Shown: positions 1-12,016, counted from the stretch's first letter. The stretch is 64,000 nucleotides of DNA from Timema cristinae (GCA_039000515.1 JBCFYV010009882.1:58024277-58088276); one strand, 5' to 3'. Numbers and translations are program-made. The notes: generated by a model not told the origin, from the sequence alone.

Positions 1-2660
1 TTACTAAGCTATTACTAATGAAATAGAATAAGGCGTTGAAGAAATATATCTTCATTGTGTTTTAGATGACACAAAATATTCTATTGTTCTTTGTTTTTAT
101 TAAATTTACTCTTAGTCTTTTAATAAATCTTATTTAAAAGTCTTGACTCTACCTTCTGTGACTAGATAAAATACATTTGTTTTAACTCCGAATAAAATTT
201 TAATATTAGCACACAAAGGATTATTATTTTGAAGAATAAGGGAGAAAAACCATATCGTCAGTAAGGTTGAGAGAAGGGCCCAAAAGGGAAGCGTGTGGGT
301 GTGTACCTAGTTACGCCCTTATACGTATTTAGCTGATCTGCTTTCTTGTCATAGTGAAATTCAATAGGTAATAAACCAAAGGAAGGTGTGAGTTCGAGAT
401 GCTAGAGTAAGAAGGGCCTATTTAGTTACAATTTGACCTGAACGGAAGTCATTTGGCGGGGTGTAAAGAGGTCACATGCTGGTATTTCATTTCAATGAGG
501 ATCGGTTTATTGGACTGGGTTCTGGAAAATAAAGTCAGAATGAATGTAGATAAAGTGGCCCCGAGGTACATTATTTGCATAAGTGTTTTATCACATCATG
601 TTTGATCACCTATCTGGGCTTATCATATATAATTACACTGTAGGGTGGAGAAAGTTTATCATATTTTGTATAGAAGTAAAGTCTAAAACCTTACACCTGT
701 CAGAAGTTTGAACCATGATTTTCCCGTCATTGGCGACCAGACTAGACCTACTATATGTTTTGTTTGCATGCCCAACAATTCAGGGAGCTTAGGGCTCTTC
801 CTTCGACTGGAAAGATCAAAGTTCGAGTCCCAACCAGGTGGCCTGAAAGGAGGCTCTATCTATGTAATATTCGTATTTAAAAAACAATCTATACAAGCTA
901 ATACATTTAAATGTTCTCTAAGCACCCCCTCCTCATCCTCACACATAGATTCAGGCATTAATAGCCCTAAATAATTTTCCACAGTCCCTCCACTCAAATA
1001 ATGCTACATTACATATAAATTCTACTTCCTAATATAGACCACCTAGGTTTAAATATGAATTTATTAGAAAAAATTAATAATATTTGGTTTACAAAAAAGG
1101 AAATTAAGAATAATTTATTGATATACAACAGTTTTTAGCCTTACTATAACAACATCTTGAGTTATTAAAATAAATTACGTTTTCATTTGGCTTTACTTCC
1201 ACTGTGGGACACGTGGAATGATTAAACTATTTCCTAATTTGCTGGTGAAGTGAAGGTTTGTATAGTAATCCCGGCCAGATATAAGGTGTATTTATTCTAA
1301 ATATCCCCCTTTCAAACCCCCTACCCTCCTACTAAGCAAATTCTGGTAAATGTCCTCCACCACATAAAGATTGGCACAAAATTTTCCGTATCGCATAGGC
1401 TCGAATTGTTCCTCATCAAATATGAAAATATTCTCTTTTATAGTTTTTCCATGTTTTTTTACACAATTTCTTCCAAAATAAAGTAGGTAGAAGAGTTGTA
1501 CTAGGAATTATTTTTTTGAGATTTTAAGGAGAATGTTTTCGTTAAAGTTTTAAAGTTTTTTTATAAATAAAACATTTTAAAGAGATCTCGATAATTAAAT
1601 TCCAAAGGGCATCACACACTTTATGGGATAGAATCACTTCTGCCCACATCAGACGGCAACAGATTTTCCGTAGATAATAAAATAAATCCAAAACGGTCAC
1701 GGACTTGGCGGCATCGGCTCGCATCGGAAGGCAAATTATTGGAGGGGAGGATTATTTTCATCTAGGAATATTGCCAATGCGAGCCAGTCAATTGTGTGCC
1801 AGCTTCCCACTTGAAGTTCGTTATCCCTCGACAATAACTGTTGGTCAATCTTATCACAAACACAAAATCTGGTCGGTATCAGAAAATGGATATAGAACTA
1901 GAGCAAATGTATTAATTCATAATATGAAAAATTATTATACATTAACAAATAAACAAACAATAGGTATAAAAATTGGCATTTACTAAGAGATAAGTAAAAT
2001 ATTTTTGTATTGTTTCGTAGATGTCTTTCCCATACTAAGTTGTTGAGTTTATTAATTAAATATTAATCTAAAACTTGAAATAAAATAAACCCTTTTATAG
2101 CTTATGGACTCTTTCCAAATGAAGTAGTATTGAGTAATTTATTAAAATAAAATAGAAATAATTTATTTGAATTGTTTTTCTTGTGTGTATACAAGTATCT
2201 CAAACGTATTATATACTTCTTTCATTTTATATTAAGAAATATTAAAGGGAAACTTTGCAAAATGAGTTTAAATAAATGGTACGACACAATCGCACAAACA
2301 TTTTCATACTCTGTTTCATAGCTTCGAAGAAAATTTCTAAATAAAAAGGTTTTCCTCACAAAAACCAACTCACTATCTTGTTAGTTACAATAAATGCAAT
2401 TTATATATACATTTTAAATCAAATTGTTAAGTTATTTTTGACAAATTTAAAATTTTCTAATGTATATTATTTGTGAACTACTATAAAATTATATTTAATT
2501 TATAAAAATGAAAATGTATTCTTATTTAATATGAACAACTATTTACAGATGAATAGTTTAATCTTAATCTTAATGAACAATTTAAAAAAAATCAAATATT
2601 CCATAATTTGTTGTAAGTAATCTCACCTTGAGTTAATTTATCTTTTTAAAAAAACATGAT
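1..2660. other. AT-rich intergenic DNA, no gene seen
   Basis: No open frame exceeds 93 codons and none resembles a known domain. A lone tRNA B-box-like string GTTCGAGTCCC lies at 821-831, probably the scar of an old tRNA-derived SINE. A 12-bp imperfect inverted repeat (1717-1728 against 1774-1785, 11 of 12 matching) flanks about 45 bp and contains the GCCAATGCGAGCC motif that recurs near 4.96 kb. Otherwise I see only AT-rich sequence. Confidence 0.6.
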
Positions 2661-2672
2661 TATTTTAATGTA

Positions 2673-2825
2673 TTATTATTATTATTATTATTAGCACCGC
2701 GTCTTACTACCCGTTCGGGTTATACGCACTTACGCTAATGTGTAATGGTAGGGTGATTGTGAGATGAAATGGAGGACCTACAGTTTAACGTGGGATCCGA
2801 ACCACGGTGGAGGCCTGGCATTCCC
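2673..2825 (-). mobile_element. SINE A, 5'-truncated copy with target-site duplication
   Basis: Read on the minus strand, this is the 3' half of SINE A: body, then the shared 3' domain with the AACCCGAACGGG hairpin, then an (AAT)n tail that appears here as (ATT)n at 2673-2692. The tRNA-like head is missing, so the copy is 5'-truncated, as is common for elements copied by target-primed reverse transcription. Flanking 12-mers TATTTTAATGTA (2661-2672) and TATTTTATTGTA (2826-2837) match at 11 of 12 positions and are a likely target-site duplication. The body agrees closely with the copies at 33.8 and 42.5 kb, which suggests fairly recent activity. It encodes nothing. Confidence 0.85.
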
Positions 2826-2849
2826 TATTTTATTGTAAAACAGTTTCCC

Positions 2850-3560
2850 GACACCATTTTTGAACATAATAGTTAGAGTAGAGCTGTTTTAAAATCCCTT
2901 AAAATTTTACAAAATTTGGTCATCAGTGAATAGATGAAATAATTTATTTAGATAAAACCATTTCTAGAACAATTAATAGTTGAAGAAACTTTATATATAC
3001 CCATTTTTTTACCAAATCTCCTGGGCCGTTTTTTTTTAAAATACAAAATTTCTTAAAAATAGTCTTTACTAGACTACCCTTTAACAAGTTGACCCCTAAA
3101 TAAAACAAATACACACTTAGATTTAATAGGTAGGACAATCCCCAGATACGTATTTTAAACTAAATCATTGAAGCCATTTCCCAAATATTTCGAATTTTTG
3201 AAAATCTGTATACAACCCTTTAACGAATCTTTACTCAAAAGCAAGTATTCAATTTTATTTTGACGTTCAACTGCTCCTTATGTATTAATTTTAAACAAAG
3301 TCGTTAAAGGCATTTTAAAATAATTTGGAATTAAAAAATATCACTCAGTTGTAAACCAGTCTAATAGGGAAAAGATCAACAAAATTTCCCAAGCTACTTC
3401 CCTATAATATATGAATATTAAGGTTGAATAAAATCCATCAAACTGTCTTAGATTGGCGGCCAAAGACATACAGACAGCAAAACAAAATTCATCATAAATT
3501 TAGATCTAAAATTTTCAAGATTACACTACTTTCGATTGATGTGAGAAACCAAAAATATAT
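2850..3560. repeat. Degenerate ~130-bp tandem repeat array, first part
   Basis: Successive diverged copies of a unit about 130 bp long share recurring landmarks: a 'cccaagatac' like start, 'aaatcgttgaagccattt', 'atatttcgaatttttgaaaa', 'catcagtaaactaccctt', 'aacgaatttttaccc' and 'tgttatttgtcatgtcaaa'. The clearest unit here starts near 3140. Units are heavily mutated, with indels. The array resumes at about 3.9 kb beyond an inserted SINE and recurs at 10.7-13.2 and 46.15-46.67 kb. Confidence 0.65.
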
Positions 3561-3564
3561 TTTT

Positions 3565-3895
3565 CAAAAATTAGTCATCAGTAAAAAAAAAATCCATAGT
3601 AAGCGTAAGCGAGACATACCGACCGAGAGGCCACTGCCGTTAACAATGTCAGTGTCAAAATGTTTGGAGTTAGGGTTGTCAGTACAACGATCCCTCTGGT
3701 TGTTAATCTCAATTTTTAAACCAGAGCTGCTATTTCTTTTTTCAAATAGTTCCTCACTTGTCTTCACGAGGCTGAGTTTGACAAAGTTCTAGACCCAATG
3801 CATCACTGATACATTTTGGAAGCGCTGGCGAACGGACCCAGAACCTCTGGATATGTAAACAGGAGCTCTGACCACAAGACCAAAGAGGTATTCTA
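3565..3895 (-). mobile_element. tRNA-derived SINE (third family) inside the ~130-bp array
   Basis: The minus strand begins at the right with a tRNA-like head: an A-box-like GGTCTTGTGGTCAGAGCTC near 3870-3890 and, downstream, GAGGTTCTGGGTCCGTTCG in the B-box position. The body that follows has an open frame on the minus strand (3767-3564) of the type I recall as a frequent spurious prediction in insect genomes, the antisense or sense reading of a common insect SINE. No poly-A or (AAT)n tail and no clear target duplication could be placed, so both ends are approximate. It interrupts the ~130-bp repeat array, so it is younger than that array. Confidence 0.5.
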
Positions 3896-4770
3896 AAATT
3901 AACAGAACGTTTATATGAAAAACACATACAAACTAAAAGCTAGCAGACCGAGAACCTAATAATTGGGGCTATTATAGAAATATTTCAATTTTTTTTAAAT
4001 TATCATTTTTAAGTAAACCAGCCTTAAACACATTTTTAACAAAAAATAAGTAGGGTGTATAGTGTAATATGTCAGGTTAAACCCTCCCGATACCTTTATG
4101 GAACCTAATAGTCGGAGCAATTTTTAAATAATGGCATTTTTTTTAAACCTGTCATAACCAAACTAGCCTTAAACAATATTTTACCCCCAAAACTAGAATA
4201 CAGTGTAATTTGTCATGTCAATCACTCTCATTCTACTAATTTGCAAACAAAATTATTGAAGCCATTTTTAACATAATTTAAATATTTGAAAACTAAAACT
4301 TCAGTAAATTACCCTTAAACGAATTGCTACCCATTGGTGGTCACGTAAAATCCTCCCAAGATACTATATTGGTACCAAATCGTTGAAGCTCTTTTAAAAT
4401 ATTTTAAGATCTTGACAAATCCATAAACTACCCATAAACAAATTTTTACTCAAAAAACGAGTCCAAATGTTATTTGTCATACCACACGATCTACAGATAT
4501 GCACTTTACACAAAATAATCTGAGTAATTTTCCAAATGTTTTGAATTTTCTAAGATTTCACTTCAGTTAACTACCCTTATAGGATATTATTGCCCAAAAA
4601 CCTATGATACATATCAAATAAGCCATAGGTATATATATTTTTTAAACAAAATCATTATACACATTTTCGAAAAGTTTGTAATTCAGTAAAATCCCTCATC
4701 AGTAATTGAACGTTAATTTGAAGGCTAGAATAAAAAAATCTCCCAAGGTACCCTATACAATCTGATTATT
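3896..4770. repeat. Degenerate ~130-bp tandem repeat array, second part
   Basis: The array continues with about six diverged units. Unit starts recognisable by a 'ctcccaagatac' like string fall near 4084, 4228, 4354, 4489, 4620 and 4741, giving spacings of roughly 120-145 bp. Each unit carries an 'aaatc.ttgaagc' block, an 'aaatatttgaaaa' block, a 'cagtaaactaccct' block and a 'gttatttgtcat' block in the same order. No coding potential. Confidence 0.7.
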
Positions 4771-4885
4771 TTCGATACAATTTCTTCTTCCTCACAACTA
4801 CTGCATCGCAAACAGAAGCAACAACAATAACGTCCTCCTCACCAGAGCATAGGAGCTAGAGCTGGACAAGGCAATCAATTCAGAA

Positions 4886-4997
4886 AGAAGCCGATCCGAT
4901 GCGATTCAAACAAGTGTCTGTCAATATAAACAAATACGTTTCGTTTCTGATGCAAGCCAATGCGAGCCAATCTGATGCGATACTGACAAGTGTAAGA
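4886..4997. repeat. Short direct repeat with GATGCGA / GCCAATGCGAGCC motifs
   Basis: Two imperfect copies, 4898-4920 and 4974-4996, match at 19 of 23 positions (core GATGCGAT...ACAAGTGT) about 76 bp apart. Between them lies GCCAATGCGAGCCA (4956-4969), a 14-bp exact match to 1773-1786. The block is more GC-rich than its surroundings and may be the remains of a small dispersed element; its class is unknown. Confidence 0.4.
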
Positions 4998-5869
4998 AAA
5001 CCTTTAATGTAATACCTAGTTCTGCTTGAGTTTATTACTTTATAAAAAATTATATTTAATAAAAGAGCTATCTGCTGAAATTAATACCACTTGAAGCTCA
5101 AACAATTAGCAACATGCCCTAAGACTAAAAGTATATAAGTAGTAGTTTATGATTAGACTTATTGATAAAAAAACTACAGACTTTAATATTGCAAACTACA
5201 TAATAAGAATTAGATATGTTTTGAAATAGCTCTCAAACCATTGATACAAGTTATTTGCACACAAAGTCAAATAAAATTCTGGTGCGGAAATCTAATTTAA
5301 TTTTGTATTCTTTTTTTTAGAAATAAGAATATAATTTGTTCTTAAATTTTCTACTGATAATAAGGATAATTTTGACGTTTCTCATCTACTAAAAAAACCA
5401 TGATCAAATATTTAAGAGAGTTGTATATATTTAGAACCAGCGTTTTAATATCCAATTGCACCTCCAATTAAATGATAATAACCAAATGTTTGTATTAAGT
5501 AAAATAAATATAAATATTAAATAACCTAAACATAATATAGAAATGTATTACTAAATTAAATGAAAATACATACATAGCTTTACATTAACAGAAAATATTC
5601 CTCAAATGTATTTCCTTTCTACACTTTATTTTAGTCAGAACACAATTTTATCTTTTAGTTTTCTATCTATACATTAAAACATTTGAAAATTTATTTTAGC
5701 CAATATTTATGATGATAACGCTCAAACATTCTCGATGAAAATACAAGAATTTAAAGATTTTCATGGAATAAGGAAAGTCATCCTTAATTATGGCAGGGTT
5801 TGTAAAATTTGTTTCTTATGTTAATAGTTAAGTATCTTTTCTCCAGTCCATCAATTAACTTGAATTTTT

Positions 5870-6125
5870 ATTCAAAATTCATGGCTGCACTTACAAAAGT
5901 ACGCAACCTATCCCTAACAAGAACTAGTTCTATCCAGTCCACTTTATTACATCATATCTCCTTTGGATCCATTCTAACGTTATCCTCCCATTTGCGTCTA
6001 GGTCATATCAATGATCTCTTTCTATTGGGTTTCAAGTCAGTACCCTGAATAAGGTTCTAGAATCGCCGATTAGCACTGCATGCCCTGCCCACCATATCTA
6101 CGAGACTTGATTATCATAACAATGT
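5870..6125 (-). mobile_element. Non-LTR retrotransposon (LINE) C-terminal remnant
   Basis: The minus strand translates, with several stops, into a peptide of the pattern WAGHAVLIGDSRTLFRVLT, then ...NPIERD...RI, then a D-V-I-W-G stretch and a final CVLLVQP region. This matches the well-known C-terminal end of an arthropod LINE reverse-transcriptase polyprotein (usual pattern WAGHVARM.DSR...VL.GKP.G.R..GRPR.RW.DN). The same region is present at 29.59-29.83 kb on the plus strand. In-frame stops at several places make it non-functional. Reverse transcriptase, endonuclease and the element's 3' end are not detectable next to it. The apparent 79-codon plus-strand frame across it is the antisense reading. 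Confidence 0.75.
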
Positions 6126-6532
6126 ATTGTGATGAACACAGGGTATGTAACTCATCATTATGTAACCCCATCAACTGCCCATTAACTGCATTCCTTTTTG
6201 GATAAAATATCATTTATACCATACCAATATCTACTATGACTACTTTTTTATGTAAAATTCTTACACATTTATTTCTGAAAACAGCTCAAGTTATTACATT
6301 AATGTTTCACTAATATTAAAACTGATATCTTGTCTTAAACTACCAAAATAAGCCTAAACTATTGAACGAATCATATTTAGGAAACAAAACTTTCTCTTCC
6401 AGCTATACTACTGAAGAATCGACTAAAGGATAACCAATCAAGCAGCGAACGACAATGCCCTACCACAATCCATTGTCTAAGTCTGACGCCTTCATACAAC
6501 AGGATCACTACGTGGATGTTGCATAGGAATTA

Positions 6533-6569
6533 GCCCCCCCTAACACTCCTCCCCCTTCCCCCCCCCCCC
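6533..6569. repeat. C-rich tract (G-rich on minus strand)
   Basis: Three C runs (7, 5 and about 12 bases) within 37 bp in otherwise AT-rich sequence. The minus strand could form a G-quadruplex if the longest run supplies two tracts. Confidence 0.8.
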
Positions 6570-8215
6570 AGACGAAGCTGAGAACAACAAAGTCTATAGC
6601 TAGGTGTTAAACTATAATAATAAGTTGGACAGCTACATTGATCTCAGTGTGTTAATAATAAGTTATGTTAAATCACATTGATCCTAGCAATTTTATATTG
6701 TATTTTGCCCACATTTATTTTCATTTATTTATCAAAGAATAATTCTGACAATTTATGTGTGTCTTAACCGTATTGATTAATATTGTTCTATTCAAATTAG
6801 TTAAAAGACAAATATTCTTAGCTTAGGTAAAAGAAAACGAGAGTTGAAAACTCATTTTTAGGACTTTGATTCCCTATTTGTTCACAGTTATATCTCTTCA
6901 CACAAAACACAATAGTTATATTTACCTTTTGTATAGGTTAGAAATATATATTTATTTGTACATAATATTAAGTAGTTTACTGCCACTTTTAACTGTAAAC
7001 AGTATTACCACAAATGATATGAAAAACTCGATTCCAACCAAAGGGGGAGGGAGTTTGGATTAGCCCTACTTAAAATATCTATATTAGTTGAGAAACCATT
7101 TACAAAAATAACCCAAACAGAGATTGGAAGAGCAGATTAACGTCTCCTGAACAACTATAAATAAGATAAGATCATTCAGATTCAAATTAATTGATATTAT
7201 AAAATATTTAAGAGTAGCTTCAATAACCCCCACCCTCTTTAATTTGTGATTACGGGGTTTAACCCCAAAATGCAGTTGTCCCTCTTGGTTCTCCTATACT
7301 AGTATTCTATATTTAGGTCAGTGTTAAAATATTCATTGTCAAATCTTATATGGTTTTGAATAAATTGCGTGTCATATTTGATTCTAGTTTGGTTGATACC
7401 GTGTTGTTGTTCCATTGTCCTTACACAGTGCAGTGCAGTCTCATCCTCCCCAATGAGAATGTTATGGTGGGAGTAGGGAGGACAAGGTGTTAGGGGGTTT
7501 GGGTGGGGTAGGGGGGAAGCTGCCCGGGCTAAGGATGCAGGTAAAGGAAGAAGGAACACAATAAGTTAGGTTCCTCAAAGTGGATGTTGAGTCTTGGGTG
7601 TGTCTAGGTGTGGGCCTCCCACACCCACACGACCTCCGGGTTGGATGAATCACCAAGTCTTACAAATTGAGGTCCTCCTCATATAAAAAGGTTCAGAAAT
7701 ATAGTGAAGTTTTGTATTATTTTGATAACAGAATATTATATCTTTATGCTCCTTTGATCAAGTTGTAAAAATCTAAATGTTACTAACACTCAATTTATAC
7801 GTAGATAGATTAGAAGTTAATTTACAATGAAAATTGAAAATAAAAATAAATTTACACACCTTAAAAATATGAATTGCGAAGATACAAAAATTAAATTCAC
7901 ATTAACTTAACTACTTATTTAAAGCAGTAATCATCATATGGGCTGTGGTGTTTACTTAGAATATTAAATTTGGGCTAACTTAAATGTTTTTCCAATCTCC
8001 ATCTCAGGCAAATTCAGCTATATTTATTCAAATCTACTTTCTTGAACCTTACCTGTAGCCTTAAATATGAGGCCAGCCCTTACTGGCAGTCACATGTTGA
8101 GATCTACTATTAACACTATAAAATGACGTAGGACTAGCACATTTATATATCCTTTTGGTATATCCGTTTATTTTATACAAACGGGGTAGGGATGATTAGG
8201 GTAGAATTAAAAGTA
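6570..8215. other. Intergenic DNA with a GC-richer patch at 7430-7650
   Basis: No gene seen. The patch holds a canonical plus-strand G-quadruplex motif at 7493-7516 (runs of 5, 3, 4 and 6 G with loops of 3, 1 and 2) and, at 7607-7625, a perfect 8-bp inverted repeat GGTGTGGG/CCCACACC with a 3-nt loop. The two overlapping minus-strand open frames here (86 and 64 codons) are proline-rich by composition and resemble no family I know. Confidence 0.5.
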
Positions 8216-8219
8216 AAGG

Positions 8220-8365
8220 TTCTTGGATTCACGCGAAGAGAGGGAAGGGAAATCTTTAAAATACATATCTCAGAACCCTTGGGCAAGATTCGATCCCCCA
8301 CCCGATTACCACTGGCAAACCAGGCATGACGGGAATCATGCCTTTAACAACGTGGCTATGAGTGT
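8220..8365 (-). mobile_element. Probable degenerate tRNA-derived SINE
   Basis: On the minus strand, TAGCCACGTTGTTAAAGGC near 8336-8354 resembles a tRNA A box, and GGGGGATCGAATCTTG near 8287-8302 resembles a B box, with spacing typical of a tRNA head. A short body continues to about 8220. No tail or target duplication was found. A second weak tRNA-like string with a B-box-like GGTTTGAGTCCCGG lies on the same strand around 8510-8530. The family is distinct from SINE A and B. Confidence 0.35.
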
Positions 8366-8831
8366 AGATACCAAATACATAATACTAGTAGTTATAATGA
8401 TTTTAACGTAATATAATTACTATACAAAAGTACAATCATTAGCTTGAATCAGTTGAGAAAACTGTAACCAAACCGCGTTTAGAAACTCTAAAGCTGGAAT
8501 ATGACCGGGACTCAAACCACTGCTCAACCAATGGCTATGTGAATCTTATGCCTCAGATCACTCTTGCACTAATAATACCTTGTGTTGATGCGCCTTCTAC
8601 AGTAACTCGTTGAAATGATTACACCACCTTGCCACAACTAGTATGCATAACTAGCTGAAAGTGCCCAACGTCGCACGAGTACATCACAAATCACTACTAA
8701 ATTAAACGGTTTATGTTAATAATGAACAATGTTATAAACATTTTTACCATCACAAACCAGTGATCGTTCGATTTAGTTTTTCAAGCTCGTAAATTATTAT
8801 GGAAAAGTTCATTAAATAACATTGAATTATC

Positions 8832-9053
8832 TAGCATCGTGTCTTACTACCCGTTCGGTTTAAACGTGTAAGTACTAATTACGCTAATGAACTTGGCAGA
8901 TTGAATCTAGAGGAAGTTGACCATATTTGCGTGTAAAATCATTAGGGAAACACCACTACAGTTCACCTGACCGAGATTCGAACCTCGATCTACACGTTAT
9001 TGACAATTGAGCTTAACACGATTAGCGCCTTAGCTAGCAATGACATCGAGGCG
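8832..9053 (-). mobile_element. SINE B, nearly full length, diverged
   Basis: The right end on the minus strand is the tRNA-like head, with the B box GGTTCGAATCTCGG read from about 8972-8986. The body and the shared 3' domain (here ACCCGTTCGG at 8850-8859 in plus orientation) follow leftwards. It differs from the copies at 11.3 and 29.3 kb by scattered substitutions and has no (AAT)n tail. No convincing target duplication. Confidence 0.8.
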
Positions 9054-9531
9054 AGTCACAAAATTATAGGTTTAGTCTCTCACTATAGCCTCAGTGCGTA
9101 TATAAATGTAAGTTTTATATTTTTATTTGTTTTAAAGCCATCCATCAAAGTATTTACGCATTGAGTGTAGGGCATCTGGCTCAAAATAATAATAGAAGTA
9201 AACATATACGCCAGTGTTGAACATCCTCAAATATAACTAAGGAATAATACAAAGGTTAATATTTTTATTTTCTCTAGATTTGGAGTAACTCTAACAGGTG
9301 TTGATGCAGTTTAGGACGTCAAACTGGCAATATGTGTAAAATCTCCAACTTAAGTTTGCCTATGTAGGGAATCTAGCCTAAAATTACATACCACTTTGAA
9401 ATTGCTCAATAGAAACTTAAACAACATTATTTTAACAAAAATAAATATCTAATAATAATCATAAACATAGGTGTAATGCATGATAGGATATGGTACCAAA
9501 TAATTAATAGGCCTATATATATTTATATTTG

Positions 9532-9536
<5 letters not shown>

Positions 9537-9569
<33 letters not shown>

Positions 9570-9609
9570 CATTAGCACCGTGTCTTAGTACCCATTCGAT
9601 TTATGCGCA
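9537..9609 (-). mobile_element. SINE 3'-end fragment with (AAT)n tail
   Basis: A run of eleven or so ATT units (9537-9570) is followed by the shared SINE 3' domain, cut off after about 36 nt. Because SINE A and SINE B share this domain, the family cannot be assigned; the (AAT)n tail favours SINE A. It is a severely 5'-truncated insertion. Confidence 0.75.
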
Positions 9610-10719
9610 ATTTGTTATTATTTTAGTTTCACCTAAAGTGTCATTCTAGGCCTAGTGTGCGGGTAAGATAACATAGGGTATGCCATTTTACCCTGACATT
9701 AAATAATTAATAATGTACCGATCATTATCACTTGGAAACTATAAATATTATAATAAAAGAGTGTTTTATTATTTTGGCCATTTTAACTAAATTCTTTCAA
9801 AACTTTACATTTAATTAGTCTAGTTAGATTAGAAAGTCACTTCTTTTTATAATTTATATACATTACAAATAAATGTTGTTTTAGCTTATTTGCAAGTCCT
9901 ACACACTCCGAGTATAATCACAAATTACAACGAATGCACTTAATCCAAAGTTCACCACGTTTTGATTGAGAGAACAATTCATAACAGTAAAAAAAACGTG
10001 CAGTCTTCTTCATCATCGTCATAATCATTGTTGAATAGCTTTATTGGAACCGATCATCTGAATTTAATATTAGTTCTTTGCGAAATTATCTTGTACAAAA
10101 TCTTAATTCTTTCTCTAGGTTTCCTGCCAATTTATTTTGAATTGTGTTTAAATAGGGGCTACTAGTTAGCACAACCGTTCCATGACTTTATTTTCGGTTT
10201 CCGGTTTAACCCTTTGATGCTACCATAAGGAACTGGGGAAATTGTTGAAGATGACACTTTTTTTTATTTCTTATAGGGTCGACGTGGATAGAAAATGTAT
10301 ATATTCATGTTGGTTGTCTGTGTTTGTGACACTCGTGTAATCTTAACTTTTTTTTCTCTTGATTTTCTCTTGTATTAGAGACATGGTATTTGTTAGCTAT
10401 TGGAAAATAAGTGTTTTCTGTGTTTTCTAAATCACAAGTTTGAACAAAATCCATCTATATGTTTTGGATAAGTGTCCAGGGACAGACAGACAAACGACAG
10501 ACAGTATTGTAAAATATACTTTATTGCTCTGGACACATGGCCTATAGCATAAATAAATATTCATCATAATCTTTGAGGCCGAAAATGTTGTTATTACAAT
10601 AAGTACTCTTTTTAGATATGAAAGAGTAAAAATATTTATTTAAATCATTCACTGGTAAATCCCGACTAAATGAACGTTTGTATATAAAACCAAAATATAT
10701 TCAATTATTTATATTCTAA
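9610..10719. other. AT-rich intergenic DNA
   Basis: No gene seen. An 8-bp inverted repeat GTGTCCAG (10472-10479) / CTGGACAC (10529-10536) brackets a short CAGACA-rich stretch, which looks like the edge of an old dispersed repeat. Confidence 0.5.
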
Positions 10720-11322
10720 ATACTTTCCAGATAGGCTACCCGTTTTGAACAAATCCGTTGAACAATTTTTTAAATATTTCAAATGTTTGAAAAGTCAGTC
10801 ATCAGTAAACTAATTTTAAATGAATTTTTAACCCAAAACAATGACATTTGTCATGTCATACGCCCTCAAGATAGCGAAATGGAACAAACGTTAGAGCAAT
10901 TTTTATATTAATCAATTTTATTAAAGTCAGGCTTCAGTAAAGTGCCGTTAAACAGGTTTAAAACAAAAAATACATATTGTTATTTGTCACTTTAACCAAT
11001 CCCAATACTCGTATATCGATTTTTAGCCACTATCAATAATGTTTAAGATAATTATAATTACTAAAATAATTATGAATAAAAAATCATTTTTTAGCTAACC
11101 TTTAATAAATTTTATCCAAAAACCAACAATAGAGAGCCATTTTTCATGTCAAACACTCACAAGATACCCATTTGGAACTAAATCATTTAAGATATTTAAT
11201 AAACATTTCATGGGTTTAAAACACCATTCATCACTAAACTATTCATAAATGAATTTTCACACCTAAAACAAGTATGCTGTGCTATTTTTAATTTCACACA
11301 CTCCGAAGACAACTATTTTGAA
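10720..11322. repeat. ~130-bp tandem array, second locus, part 1
   Basis: Diverged copies of the same unit as at 2.85-4.77 kb; the blocks 'tttgtcatgtcatacgccct', 'caagata.c.a..tggaac' and 'catcagtaaact' recur in order. Ends in AACTATTTTGAA (11311-11322), which is repeated on the far side of the inserted SINE. Confidence 0.7.
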
Positions 11323-11573
11323 GTCACAACCTCCTCGGTGGCGTAATTGGCTAACGCACTTGTCGTGTTGAGCTCGACTGCTGAGGACGGGGAGATCTAG
11401 GTTCGAATCTCGGTCGGGTGAACTGCGGGGGATTTTTCCTAAATGGTTTTCCACGCTAATGCGGGTTCACTTCCTCTAATTCAACCTTCCCAATTCCTAA
11501 TCCATTAGCGTAATTAGTACTTAAAGCGTATAACCCGAACGGGTAGTAAGACGCGGTGCTAAATATTTATATT
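11323..11573 (+). mobile_element. SINE B, full length, 12-bp target-site duplication
   Basis: The tRNA-like head has an A box TGGCGTAATTGG (11339-11350) and a perfect B box GGTTCGAATC (11400-11409), giving an internal RNA polymerase III promoter. The pattern of the A box is closest to tRNA-Asn among tRNAs I can recall, a weak assignment. A ~100-nt body follows, then the ~50-nt 3' domain with the ACCCGAACGGGT inverted repeat and GTAAGACGCGGTGCTAA, also found at the end of SINE A. The 12-mer AACTATTTTGAA occurs at 11311-11322 and again at 11574-11585, an exact target-site duplication. It is inserted in the ~130-bp array and therefore younger than it. No protein is encoded. Confidence 0.92.
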
Positions 11574-11585
11574 AACTATTTTGAA

Positions 11586-12016
11586 CCATATCACTAGAGA
11601 AATTTTTTATAAATGTCCAAGTTTTTGAAAAATCATTCATTCGTAAACTACCTTAAACGTTCTTATACCTCAAAAGCAAGAACACCATGTTATTTTTATG
11701 TCAAACTCTCTCAAGCTATTCATTTGGAAACCAATTATTAGAGTAATTTTTAAAATAATTTAGATATTTGAAAAAAAAAAAAACCATTATTAACTTCCTT
11801 AAAACGAGCTTTTATCGCAAAGCCTTGTCATGTCAAAAACTCCAAAAATAACCATTTGATAACAGATTTTTAAATACATTTTTAAAATATTTCGAATTTT
11901 TGGAAAATAAATCATCAGTAAACCGCCCATAAAAGATGTTCTACCCTAAATGAAAATATATAGTGTTATTTTTCATACCATATAGTCCCCAGGTATATAT
12001 TTTAAACAAAATCGTT
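11586..12016. repeat. ~130-bp tandem array, second locus, part 2
   Basis: Three further diverged units, with blocks such as 'ttatttttatgtcaaactct', 'taaaatatttcgaattttt' and 'catcagtaaaccgccc'. Ends in AAAATCGTT (12008-12016), the 9-mer that reappears at 13037-13045 where the array resumes. Confidence 0.7.

Noticed and set aside
3424..3792. The longest open frame of the window (122 codons, plus strand)
   Set aside because: It runs from the ~130-bp array into an inverted tRNA-derived SINE, so it is a chance frame across two repeats.
11263..11454. Minus-strand open frame with [19 protein letters not shown]
   Set aside because: It is the antisense reading of SINE B, useful only as a hint about the host.
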